A stretch of 64,000 bases of DNA from Actinobacteria bacterium OV320 (GTDB lineage: Bacteria; Actinomycetota; Actinomycetes; Streptomycetales; Streptomycetaceae): the NCBI GenBank assembly GCA_001298545.1, contig LJCX01000026.1:558001-622000 (forward strand), given 5' to 3'. This document shows, piece after piece, positions 39,274 to 49,565 of the stretch. Within the stretch, counting starts at the first letter, position 1; each line of letters starts with the position of its first letter. The position numbers and the translations under genes are program-made. Below the pieces are notes generated by a model, which searched no databases, had not been told where the DNA came from, and saw nothing but the letters and a program-made list of their open reading frames with translations.

Positions 39274-41275
39274 ACCAGGTCGTCTTGCCCTCGTCCGTCG
39301 GCCGCACCCCCCAGCCGGCGGCGAGGGCACGGACCAGGATCAGACCGCGGCCCGACTCCGCCTCCTCGACCGCCACCCGCGGCTGGGGGAGCTGCGGGCT
39401 GGGGTCGCTGACCTCGACCGTGAGGTCGGTGGCGGTGCGGTGCAGATGCAGGCCGATCGGGCCCTCGGAGTGCTGCACGGCGTTCGTCAGCGTCTCGGAC
39501 AGCAGCAGGAGCGCGTCGTCGGCCCGTTCCGTACAGTTCCACGAGGTCAGCGCCTTGTGGAGGAAGGCCCGGCCTTCCGGCACGGAGGCCGGGGCGGCCG
39601 GGAAGTGGGTGGTGACGGCGGCCAGGGGCGCGGCCGGCAGCTGCGCGAGCAGCAGGGTCACGTCGTCGTTGTGGCCGTCGGCGTCCGGCAGCAGCCCGGC
39701 CAGCACCTGGTCGGCCGCGCCCTCCAGACAGGGTGTTCCGACGAACAACTTGTTCAGCAGCAGGGTCAGTTCGCCGATCCGTACCTCGATGTCGCTGCCC
39801 GGCGTCTCGATCAGGCCGTCCGTGTAGAGCACCAGGGTGGCTCCGGGCGCTATCTCCGAACTGGACTGCTCGTACAGGATGTCGCCCACGCCGAGCGGAG
39901 CGTTGACCGGACAGGGCAGGGCGTTGACACCCTCGTCCACCCCGGCCACCAGGACCGGCAGATGTCCCGCCGAGCACACCGTCACCGTGCCCGCGTCCGG
40001 GGCGATCACCAGATAGCAGCAGGTGACGAGCTGGTCGGGCACGTCGAGGTCTCCGACGCAGGTGTCCAGCGCCTGCATCAGCTGCCGGGGCTGCATACCG
40101 GTCTTGGCCAGCGCGTGCGCGGCCGACCGCAACTGGCCCATCACGGCGGCCGCTTCCAGCCCGCGGCCCATCACATCGCCTATCAGCACCCCCACCCGGT
40201 CGGCGCCCAGCGGGATCAGGTCGAACCAGTCGCCACCCACGCCGGCGCCCTGGGTGGCGGGCCGGTAGCGACTCGCGGTGGCCAGACCGGGCAGGGCGGG
40301 CGGCGTGCCCATCAGACTGCGCTGGAGCGTCAGGGCGATGTGCCGCTGCTGTTCGTACAGGGCTTTGAGCTCGGCCTCCGCGCGCTTGCGGTCGCTGATG
40401 TCCCGCACGATCGCGCACGCCCCGATCACGGCGCCGTGGGTGTCCCGGGTCGGCCACAGCGTGACGTCCACGTCGCGCAGCGCCCCGCTGCTGGTCATCC
40501 GCAGCGTCTCGTAGTGCTCGACCTTCTCGGCGTGCCGCAGCCGCTGGAGCAGCTCTCGGATCTCGCTCCGCAGCTCCGGCGGGGCCAGCAGCGAGACGTG
40601 CCGGCCGATGGCCTCCTCGGCCGTGTAGCCGTACAGGCGCTGCGCGGCCGCGTTCCAGTAGGTGATGTACCCGTCGAGGGTGTGGGCGAGGATCGCGTCC
40701 TGCGACGACTCCACGAGCGCCGCGAGCTCGTTGATGCGCGCCTCGGCCGCCTTGCGGTCGCTGACGTCGCGCACGGCCGCCGACACCAGGAGCCCGTCCG
40801 CCGTCTCCAGCGGGCTGAGGCTGATCTCGACGGGGAACTCCGTGCCGTCCTTGCGCAGCCCGTGCAGTTCGAGCCCGGCGCCCATCGGACGCACCTGGCG
40901 GTTGGCCGTGTACCCGCTCCGGTGCGCGGTGTGCTGGCCGTGGAACCGGTGCGGGATGAGCAGCTCGACCGGCTGGCCGAGCAGTTCCTCGCGGCCGTGC
41001 CCGAACAGGGCCTCGGTCTGGGCGTTGACGAGCCTGATGATGCCGGAGTCGTCGACGATGACCATGGCGTCCGGCGCCGCCTCCAGCAGCCCCCGGAACC
41101 TTTCCTCGGCCCCGCCGACCGCGCCCTGGGACGCGGGCGCTCCGCAGCCGCACCGTTTCTGCCGGGCCTTCTGCTTCACGGTCTGCCCGGCCTTCCGCTT
41201 CACGCTCCGTTTCGCGGTGTCCGCTACCGCGCCCGCCCCCGTGTCCGCGCGCCGCGCTGGTTCAGCCCGCATCAC
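39257..41275 (-). CDS. PAS-PAS-SpoIIE phosphatase with C-terminal anti-sigma ATPase domain
   Basis: A 672-residue signalling protein of the stress/development partner-switch type. A basic N-terminus carries a CGCG pair (KRCGCGAP). PAS domains lie at about 55-165 (MVIVDDSGIIRLVNAQTEALFGHGREEL) and 175-300. The SpoIIE phosphatase domain is at about 315-530 (GVGGDWFDLIPLGADRVGVLIGDVMGRG, YTDGLIETPG). An HATPase_c/RsbW-like kinase domain ends it (LLLLSETLTNAVQHSEGP, GRGLILVRALAAGWG). Having both phosphatase and kinase parts suggests it sets the phosphorylation of an antagonist itself. GTG 41275 is best placed behind AAGG; ATG 41272 is possible. Confidence 0.94.
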   Translation of the reverse strand: MMRAEPARRADTGAGAVADTAKRSVKRKAGQTVKQKARQKRCGCGAPASQGAVGGAEERFRGLLEAAPDAMVIVDDSGIIRLVNAQTEALFGHGREELLGQPVELLIPHRFHGQHTAHRSGYTANRQVRPMGAGLELHGLRKDGTEFPVEISLSPLETADGLLVSAAVRDVSDRKAAEARINELAALVESSQDAILAHTLDGYITYWNAAAQRLYGYTAEEAIGRHVSLLAPPELRSEIRELLQRLRHAEKVEHYETLRMTSSGALRDVDVTLWPTRDTHGAVIGACAIVRDISDRKRAEAELKALYEQQRHIALTLQRSLMGTPPALPGLATASRYRPATQGAGVGGDWFDLIPLGADRVGVLIGDVMGRGLEAAAVMGQLRSAAHALAKTGMQPRQLMQALDTCVGDLDVPDQLVTCCYLVIAPDAGTVTVCSAGHLPVLVAGVDEGVNALPCPVNAPLGVGDILYEQSSSEIAPGATLVLYTDGLIETPGSDIEVRIGELTLLLNKLFVGTPCLEGAADQVLAGLLPDADGHNDDVTLLLAQLPAAPLAAVTTHFPAAPASVPEGRAFLHKALTSWNCTERADDALLLLSETLTNAVQHSEGPIGLHLHRTATDLTVEVSDPSPQLPQPRVAVEEAESGRGLILVRALAAGWGVRPTDEGKTTWFTLKL

Positions 41276-41512
41276 GTCGGCCACCTTCCACCTCATCCCG
41301 CACGACGAATCAGGCCATCCCACCGCCTCCGGCCCGCCCGCGCCGCGCGTTGTCGCTTACTGTCCGCCCCCTGTCCGAACCTGAACGCGACCGAACCGAT
41401 CAGGATTCGAGAAGCGCCCGTCATCGGGTCACGGATAGCGTTGCGTCGGTCAGATCGAGCCAGGCGACGCCCGAGCCCGCGAAGGCGGTCGCGAGCAGCA
41501 GATGGAGAGACG

Positions 41513-43897
<2,385 letters not shown>

Positions 43898-43929
43898 CCG
43901 AGGCCCCCGCAGGCGTGGCGGGGCGGGCC

Positions 43930-44025
43930 GTCAGGGGTGCAGCGGGGCGGGCCGTCAGGGGTGCAGCGGGGCGGGCCGTCAGGGGTGCAGCGGGGCGGGC
44001 CGTCAGGGGTGCAGCGGGGCGGGGG
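43930..44025. repeat. Tandem repeat, four copies of a 24-bp unit
   Basis: Four copies starting at 43930, 43954, 43978 and 44002 repeat with exact 24-bp period; each begins GTCAGGGGTGCAGCGGGGCG and ends GGCC except the last, which slides into a G-run. The block sits 33 bp after the UvrA-like gene. Because 24 is a multiple of three, it gives a repetitive open frame that is not a gene. Confidence 0.9.
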
Positions 44026-44091
44026 GGGGGGGGGGGGGGGGGCGGGCGGCTGGGGGGGGGGGGGGGGCGCGGGGGGGGGGGGGGGGGGGGG
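44021..44091. repeat. Poly-G tracts
   Basis: Runs of 22 G (44021-44042), 16 G (44052-44067) and 21 G (44071-44091) are separated by only a few other bases. Such tracts can form G-quadruplexes on this strand and are prone to slippage and to sequencing or assembly error. They lie between two convergent genes. Confidence 0.85.
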
Positions 44092-44190
44092 CGGGGCCCG
44101 GGGGGCGGCCCGCCCCGCTCGACTCCTCCCGTGTGGCCTGGTGTGACCGGCTCGGGCGCCCTTCGGCTCCGCTCGGCCCGCCGGTCCGGG

Positions 44191-44556
44191 TCAGTGGGAT
44201 CCGATACCGCCCCCGCCGAAGGAGCCACTGCTGCCGCGGCTCCAGCGCGGCCGTGTCTTGTCCCCGCTCGACCGGGTCTGCATGTTGGTCAGCTCGTACG
44301 GCGTGAGGGGACGGCCGCCCTTCGGCGTCCGCGGCACCTCGTCGGGTTCCCGGTTCTCGCGTATCTCGTGCACCGCGCCGTCCGGCGGGAGGTGCGGCTG
44401 CTCCTCGGGGCGCGGCCGGGCCGACTCGCGCGACTTCACTCGCGTGCCCAGCCAGAAGCTGCCCCCCAGCACGGCGAGCACGGCCATCGCGACCACGAAC
44501 AGCACGAGGCTGAGCAGGCCGCTCGCGGCGGCCAGCTGAACGCTTGCGGTAGTCAT
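44191..44556 (-). CDS. DUF6479-type small membrane protein
   Basis: A 121-residue membrane protein of a Streptomyces-specific family. One transmembrane helix (about 12-37, LLSLVLFVVAMAVLAVLGG) is followed by a charged cytoplasmic tail with the family signature RPRPEEQPHLP and HEIRENREPDEVPR, then LTPYELTN and a Gly/Ser-rich end. Function unknown. It ends next to the poly-G region. Confidence 0.85.
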   Translation of the reverse strand: MTTASVQLAAASGLLSLVLFVVAMAVLAVLGGSFWLGTRVKSRESARPRPEEQPHLPPDGAVHEIRENREPDEVPRTPKGGRPLTPYELTNMQTRSSGDKTRPRWSRGSSGSFGGGGIGSH

Positions 44557-44757
44557 ATCAGGCGAATACCCACCAAATAGGGCATGAATCCGTCATCAAG
44601 GTACGAACCCGCCGTTCCGAGCACACGACCCTCCTGGACGACAGCTCGCGATCTCGCGCGCGGCAGTGCGCGGCAGTGTCGGCGGTGTGCGGCGGTCGGT
44701 GCCGCCTCCGGGCAGGTCCACGGGTTTCGTGCCGCCGCGCCCGGCTACCCGTCAGAG

Positions 44758-45150
44758 GTGACTCCGACGACATCTCAGACGTACCAGACATCGCAACAGG
44801 AGCTCTTCCGGTTCCTGGAGGACCGCTTCGCCTGTGCCCAGGCGTGCACCGAGTGCGCGCGGGAAAGTGCGCTGCGCGCGAGCCTCGTGGATCCGGACGG
44901 GACCGACGATCAGGCGCTGCTGCGCCGCAAGGGCATCATGTGCGCGGAGGTGTGCGACGCGACCTGTCGCGTGCTGTCCGAGGACAACCGCCTGGACGAG
45001 GCCGGGATACGCGCCCAGCTGGAGTGGTGCCGGACCGTGTGCCTGGAGACCGCCCACGTCTTCGACAAGCACCCCGGGGCCGAGGAGGGCGCTGCCGCCT
45101 GCCGCGCCTGTGCCGAAGCCTGCACGGAGTTCATGGCCACGCTGGCCTGA
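44758..45150 (+). CDS. Four-helix-bundle, Cys-rich copper-storage-type protein
   Basis: A 130-residue all-helical protein with 11 Cys spaced to point into a helix bundle: CAQACTEC, MCAEVCDATC, WCRTVC and ACRACAEAC. This is the pattern of the DUF326/Csp four-helix copper-binding proteins that store Cu(I). There is no signal peptide, so it is a cytosolic form. GTG 44758 was chosen because the Csp fold starts soon after; an upstream ATG at 44584 adds unrelated residues. No copper regulator or transporter gene is adjacent. Confidence 0.85.
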   Translation: MTPTTSQTYQTSQQELFRFLEDRFACAQACTECARESALRASLVDPDGTDDQALLRRKGIMCAEVCDATCRVLSEDNRLDEAGIRAQLEWCRTVCLETAHVFDKHPGAEEGAAACRACAEACTEFMATLA

Positions 45151-45202
45151 GGCCCCCGCGCCCGGGAAACGAAGGAAGCGCGCCCCTGCCATTCCCAATT
45201 TC

Positions 45203-45216
45203 TGAAACACGTTCTA
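45203..45216. promoter_or_regulatory. KstR box
   Basis: TGAAACACGTTCTA fits the KstR consensus TnnAACnnGTTnnA at every defined position and lies 45 bp upstream of the acyl-CoA dehydrogenase start. KstR is the TetR repressor of steroid catabolism in actinobacteria and is released by steroid-CoA intermediates. No kstR gene is in this window. Confidence 0.7.
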
Positions 45217-45260
45217 CCGTGTGCGCCGTCAGGACCGGCCTTGGGGAGCCAGGAGGCGCC

Positions 45261-46439
45261 GTGCACCTCGACCACACGCCCGAGCAACTGCGGCTGCGCA
45301 CCGAACTGCGCGCCTACTTCGCCGAACTGGTGCCGCACAACGCCTACGCCCGGCACATCGACCCGGTCGCCGCGAAGCGCTTCTACCGCGAGACGATCCG
45401 CCGCCTCGGCGCGGACGGCTGGCTCGGCGTCGGCTGGCCCGAGGAGTACGGCGGCCGCGGCCTCACCCCGATCGAGCAGTTCGTCTTCTTCGACGAGGCC
45501 GCCCAGGCCGGCGTGCCGCTGCCGCTGATGGCGCTGAACACGGTCGGACCGACGATCATGCGGTATGGCACCGACGAGCAGAAGGCGTACTTCCTGCCGA
45601 AGATCCTCGCCGGTGAGATCGACTTCGCGATCGGCTACAGCGAACCCGACGCGGGCACCGACCTCGCCGCCCTCAAGACGCGCGCGGTGCGCGACGGCGA
45701 CACGTACGTCGTCAACGGGCAGAAGATCTGGACGACCAACGGCGACACCGCCGACTGGGTGTGGCTCGCGGTGCGCACCGACCCCGAGGCCCCGCCGCAC
45801 AAGGGCATCACCATGCTCCTCGTGCCGACCGGCGACCCCGGATACTCCTGCACGGTGATCCGCACCCTCGCCTCGCACGACACCACCGCCAGCTACTACG
45901 AGAACGTGCGCGTCCCCGTCTCGCGGCGGGTCGGCGCCGAGAACCAGGGCTGGCGGCTGATCACCAACCAGCTCAACCACGAGCGGGTGACCCTCGCCGC
46001 GCACGGCACGATGGCGATCCGCGCCCTGCACGACGTGCAGCGCTGGGCGACGGAGACCAAGCTCGCCGACGGCCGCCGGGTGGTCGACCTGCCCTGGGTG
46101 CGCCGCCTGCTCGCCCGGACCCATGTGAAGCTCGACGCGCTCAAGCTCCTCAACTGGCAGATGGTCGGCGCCCTCCAGAACGGCACCCTCACCCCGCAGG
46201 ACGCCTCCGCCGTCAAGGTCTACGGCTCGGAGGCCCGCCGCGACGCCTACGCCTGGCTGATGGAGGTCGTCGCCGCCCCCGGCGCACTCCAGGAGGGATC
46301 GGCGGGCGCCGTGCTGCACGGCGAACTCGAACGCGGCTACCGGTCCGCCGTGATCTTCACCTTCGGCGGCGGCAACAACGAGATCCAGCGGGAGATCATC
46401 TCGTGGATCGGCCTGGGGATGCCGCGGGTACGGCGTTAA
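45261..46439 (+). CDS. Acyl-CoA dehydrogenase, probably steroid-type FadE
   Basis: A 392-residue flavin dehydrogenase that introduces a double bond into an acyl-CoA. Family parts are GWPEEYGGRGLTPIEQ, the FAD/substrate stretch IGYSEPDAGTDLAAL, IWTTNGDTADW, and the C-terminal GGGNNEIQREIISWIGLGMPR, which resembles actinobacterial FadE proteins of sterol side-chain or ring catabolism. GTG 45261 has a perfect AGGAGG at five bases. An exact KstR box upstream points to steroid control. Steroid dehydrogenases of this class often work as heteromers, but no second fadE is adjacent. A terminator begins in its stop codon. Confidence 0.93.
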   Translation: MHLDHTPEQLRLRTELRAYFAELVPHNAYARHIDPVAAKRFYRETIRRLGADGWLGVGWPEEYGGRGLTPIEQFVFFDEAAQAGVPLPLMALNTVGPTIMRYGTDEQKAYFLPKILAGEIDFAIGYSEPDAGTDLAALKTRAVRDGDTYVVNGQKIWTTNGDTADWVWLAVRTDPEAPPHKGITMLLVPTGDPGYSCTVIRTLASHDTTASYYENVRVPVSRRVGAENQGWRLITNQLNHERVTLAAHGTMAIRALHDVQRWATETKLADGRRVVDLPWVRRLLARTHVKLDALKLLNWQMVGALQNGTLTPQDASAVKVYGSEARRDAYAWLMEVVAAPGALQEGSAGAVLHGELERGYRSAVIFTFGGGNNEIQREIISWIGLGMPRVRR

Positions 46440-46460
46440 AAGCCTGTGACGAGGCTTTTT
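46438..46460 (+). terminator. Intrinsic terminator of the fadE-like gene
   Basis: AAAAGCCT-GTGACG-AGGCTTTTT forms an eight-pair stem with a six-base loop and a T-run, starting in the TAA stop codon. It is symmetric enough to work in both directions. The following 261 bp to the next gene end contains no gene I can support. Confidence 0.85.
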
Positions 46461-46721
46461 ACTTGGCACAATAGAGGGATAGTTGGCATCGAGATCACCG
46501 TCATTCCTCAGAGGTGACGGCGCATCACTTCGATGCACCTAGGCCGTTTCCTTCAGATCATCATTGCGGAGTCACGAGAACGGCAAGGGAGAGAACGCCG
46601 CCGTCGTCGATTCCGGTCGGAGTGCTCGACGGCAACTCCCATGGGTGGGGCGTAGTGGTCGATATGCGGAGGCAACTTCCGCGCCCAGTCGGCTCTTTCG
46701 GATTCCGGCTGCCGACTTGGA

Positions 46722-47513
46722 TTACGAAGGCCAACGTCGTTGTCGCCGTTCTACAGGTGGACCTGAACCCTCCTCCTGGCTGATCCGAGAAGTTTGATCG
46801 CGCGGACGGGGTTGTTGCCATGGAGGCCTGACCAGACCTGTCTCATAGGCGAACACGACGGCCTGCACCCGGGCACGGGTGCCGATCTTGGCGAGAATGC
46901 TGCTGATGTGGGTCTTGACCGTGGTCGGCGCTATCGACAGTCGCTCGGCGATCTCCGAGTTGCTCCAGCCGGAGGCGAGAGCGGCAAGTACTTCGGTCTC
47001 GCGTTCCGTGAGGCGGGACAGCCTCCGTTTTCGGTCGGGCCTGCCGGTGGAATCCCGTTCACGGACGGCCTCGATCAGAGCGTGCGTGAGACGAGGAGAC
47101 AGAACTGAGCCTCCCATCGCGACGATGCGGACCGTTGCGGTGAGTTCTTCGGGGAGGGCGTCCTTGAGGAGGATTCCGTCGGCACCCGCGCGCAGGGTGG
47201 CACAGGCGTACTCGTCGCCGTCGGATGGAATCAGCACGACCACGCGCGGGGGGAGTCCGCTTGCCGGTTCGGGGCGAGAGGCCTTGGCATGGCAGTCGGG
47301 TTGGGTGATGCGACGTATGGCCTGAACGAGGTCGGCGTCCGTTCGGCCCAGGTTCAGGAGGACGACGTCGGGTTGGAGGGCGCTGGCGGCTCGGACTGCT
47401 TGGGCGCAGTCGGTCGCTTCGCCCACGACCGTGAGGTCGGGCTGGGCTTCCAGGAACATGCGCAGGCCGAGACGTTGCAGAGCCTGGTCGTTGACGATGA
47501 GAACGGTGGTCAT
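46722..47513 (-). CDS. NarL/LuxR-type response regulator with degenerate receiver
   Basis: A 263-residue regulator closely related to the one at 48909 but altered in its receiver domain. Asp8 of the acidic pair is Asn (LIVNDQAL), the phospho-acceptor Asp54 is Asn (VVLLNLGRTDAD), and the conserved Thr region LTTFD reads LIPSD; the Lys (LLKDALPEEL) remains. An insertion of about 20 residues lies between the third and fourth elements. The LuxR DNA-binding domain (LTERETEVLAALASGWSNSEIAERL, TTVKTHISSILAKI) is intact, followed by a 28-residue basic tail. It should bind the same kind of DNA site without phosphorylation control. ATG 47513. Confidence 0.93.
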   Translation of the reverse strand: MTTVLIVNDQALQRLGLRMFLEAQPDLTVVGEATDCAQAVRAASALQPDVVLLNLGRTDADLVQAIRRITQPDCHAKASRPEPASGLPPRVVVLIPSDGDEYACATLRAGADGILLKDALPEELTATVRIVAMGGSVLSPRLTHALIEAVRERDSTGRPDRKRRLSRLTERETEVLAALASGWSNSEIAERLSIAPTTVKTHISSILAKIGTRARVQAVVFAYETGLVRPPWQQPRPRDQTSRISQEEGSGPPVERRQRRWPS

Positions 47514-47591
47514 GCGGGTGTTCTCCCGGGGGACCGGGCCCGGAGGCGTTCGGCCGCCATGTTCGGAGCGGGGCGGATCAGAGGGTGAGGA

Positions 47592-47631
47592 CCCGGCCGC
47601 GGATCGTGAAATATTTCGGATCGCGGCCGGG
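47592..47631. terminator. Strong hairpin between the SGNH hydrolase and the degenerate regulator
   Basis: CCCGGCCGCG (47592-47601) and CGCGGCCGGG (47622-47631) form ten perfect pairs, with an inner AT-rich near-palindrome around AAATATTT. It lies 158 bp after the SGNH hydrolase stop and 79 bp before the degenerate regulator start, so the regulator probably has its own promoter. Confidence 0.65.
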
Positions 47632-47788
47632 CCCTTCCTCGCACCGTCGCCTGTCCCCACGGGCGGCCGGTGCGTACCGGGCGCGCGCTCCGCTCGAGCA
47701 CACGCGTCCGGAGTCGCGGGTGTGTGAAGGACGTGGACGGGGCTGGCCCCTGCCGGTGAGCCGCGGCTTACGCGCTGCTGGGGTGTCG

Positions 47789-48754
47789 TCAGTGCTTCAT
47801 GGCGCTCAGGACGGCGGTGGCCATGCCTCGTTCACCGTGTTCGTTGGGATGGACGACGGCTGCTGGGCTGCTGGGCCGGAGGGGTTCGATCCAGCGGGTG
47901 CCGGCAGAAGAACAAGCGTCGTGTCCGGTGGACGGGGCATACGTGTCGACGTACGTCGCCCCGGCGGCCTGGGCGCGTTCGCCGAGCATGGTGTTGAGTT
48001 CCTGCTGCTTCTGGCGCAGGAACGTCACGTCGCCGGGGGCGAGGGGCAGTTCGCGGCCGCACTCGGTGCCTTCGGCGGGCAGGATCGCGGGGTAGCCGAC
48101 AACATAGACACTGGCCTCGGGCGCGCGGCGGTCGATCTCGGTCAGAGCTCGAGCGAGGCGGTCGCCCGTGGCGCGTATCTTCTGGGCCACTTCGTCGGCG
48201 TCGCCGGGGGCGTACTTCTCCTTGCAAGGCGCGTTGTCGGTGACGTCTGTGAGCCGGTCGGCCAGCTTGAAGAGCGATCCGGTGGCGACGCACTCGGTCA
48301 TCATCGAGCTGAAGCCGATGTCGTTGCCGCCGATGCCGAGGGTGACCACCCTCGTGGAGGCGGAAAGCGCCGAGAGCTGGGCGGGGTTGGTGCCGTGGTC
48401 GGTGGACTGAGGGGTGGTGAGGTCGGCGATGGTGGCGCCGCTGCAGCTGACGTCGCGGAAGTCGGCCGCCTTGATACCGAGTTCCTTCGCCACGACGGAC
48501 GGGTAGTTGCGGCCGGACCGGTCGCAGCCGGCCGGATCGCCGGTCTGGGGAGGGATCCTGGGGCCCGAGGTGTACGAGTCCCCAAGAGCGACGTACGGAC
48601 CCTTGGGAGGTGCCGGCACCGCTGCCGGTGCCGATGCCTTCTTCACTCGTGCTTTGTCGCCGTCGCTGTTCGAGTTCTGTCCGATGCTGACGGCGGTGAC
48701 CAGTACCCCGCACGCCAGGGCCACGCCCATGCCGGTTCGTGCCAGTGATCCCAT
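47789..48754 (-). CDS. Secreted SGNH/GDSL lipase-esterase
   Basis: A 321-residue exported lipase similar in layout to known Streptomyces SGNH lipases. A signal peptide (LARTGMGVALACGVLVTAVS) and a short Lys/Ala/Pro linker precede the catalytic domain. Block I is ALGDSYTSGP with the Ser nucleophile, block III LGIGGNDIGF, and the Asp/His pair occurs late as VHPNEHGERG. Six Cys (DRSGRN-flanked CD, SCSG, TECV, PCKE, TECG, DACSS) suit three disulfides. ATG 48754 with AGGA nine bases upstream. It lies between two response-regulator genes on the same strand, so envelope or lipid stress may control it. Confidence 0.92.
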   Translation of the reverse strand: MGSLARTGMGVALACGVLVTAVSIGQNSNSDGDKARVKKASAPAAVPAPPKGPYVALGDSYTSGPRIPPQTGDPAGCDRSGRNYPSVVAKELGIKAADFRDVSCSGATIADLTTPQSTDHGTNPAQLSALSASTRVVTLGIGGNDIGFSSMMTECVATGSLFKLADRLTDVTDNAPCKEKYAPGDADEVAQKIRATGDRLARALTEIDRRAPEASVYVVGYPAILPAEGTECGRELPLAPGDVTFLRQKQQELNTMLGERAQAAGATYVDTYAPSTGHDACSSAGTRWIEPLRPSSPAAVVHPNEHGERGMATAVLSAMKH

Positions 48755-48908
48755 TGCTGTGTCCTGTTCCTTCGTTGTGGATGCTCGACTGCGGTGCTGC
48801 CGAGGTGGTCTGGCTTAGGGGACGTAGCGGTGAACACGGGTGAGGACGCGGGGAGATGGCCCGGGCATCGGACGAGCCGGGCGAGCGGGGTGAGCGGGGC
48901 GGGGTGGG

Positions 48909-49565
48909 TCAGGCCGGGCGGACGAGTCCGGTGTCGTAGGCGAAGATCACGGCCTGGACGCGGTCGCGGGCGTCGATCTTGGTAAGGATGCGGCCGATGT
49001 GGGACTTGACGGTCGATTCGGCGAGATGGAGGCGTTCGGCGATCTCCGTGTTGGTCCAGCCACTGGCGATGGCGGTGAGGACTTCGCGTTCGCGCTGGGT
49101 GAGTTCGTCGAGTCGGAGCTGCTGCTGAGGTGAATGGCCTGGTAGGCGGTCGCCGAAGGTGTCGATGAGTTTGCGGGTGAGGCCGGGCGAGATGACCGCG
49201 TCGCCGGCGGCCACCGCGCGGACGCCGGCGACGAGTTCCTCGGGAAGGGCGTCCTTGAGGAGGAAACCGCTGGCTCCGGCGCGTAGGGCGTCGTAGGCGT
49301 ATTCGTCGAGGTCGAAGGTGGTGAGCACCAGGATGCGGGAGCGGCCGCCCGACTCGACGATGCGCCGGGTGGCCTCGATGCCGTCCATGCCGGGCATGCG
49401 TACGTCCATCAGGACGACGTCGGGACGCAGTTCGGCAGTCATACGGACCGCTTCGGCACCGTTGGTGGCCTCACCTACGACGGTCATCTCGGGCTGGGCC
49501 TCCAGGAGCATGTTGAAGCCCATGCGCTGCAGGGCCTGGTCGTCGACGATGAGAACTGTGGTCAT
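48909..49565 (-). CDS. NarL-type DNA-binding response regulator
   Basis: A 218-residue canonical regulator. The receiver has the acidic pair DD (LIVDDQAL), phospho-acceptor Asp54 in VVLMDVRMPGMDG, Thr in LVLTTFD and Lys in FLLKDALPEEL. A LuxR helix-turn-helix ends it (LTQREREVLTAIASGWTNTEIAERLHLAESTVKSHIGRIL). Its ATG overlaps the kinase stop by four bases, so the pair is co-translated. The palindrome upstream of the MMPL gene is its likely target. It is the intact twin of the regulator at 46722. Confidence 0.96.
   Translation of the reverse strand: MTTVLIVDDQALQRMGFNMLLEAQPEMTVVGEATNGAEAVRMTAELRPDVVLMDVRMPGMDGIEATRRIVESGGRSRILVLTTFDLDEYAYDALRAGASGFLLKDALPEELVAGVRAVAAGDAVISPGLTRKLIDTFGDRLPGHSPQQQLRLDELTQREREVLTAIASGWTNTEIAERLHLAESTVKSHIGRILTKIDARDRVQAVIFAYDTGLVRPA

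Noticed and set aside
43930..44025. Possible CRISPR array
   Set aside because: The four repeats are directly adjacent with no variable spacers, and no cas genes are in the window.
43915..44580. Gly/Ala-rich open frame over the tandem repeat and poly-G block
   Set aside because: It is produced by a 24-bp repeat divisible by three and by poly-G (Gly codons). It overlaps the DUF6479 gene in antisense and has no ribosome site.
46461..46721. Small frames between the fadE-like terminator and the degenerate regulator
   Set aside because: Short, without ribosome sites and without Streptomyces codon bias; treated as intergenic.
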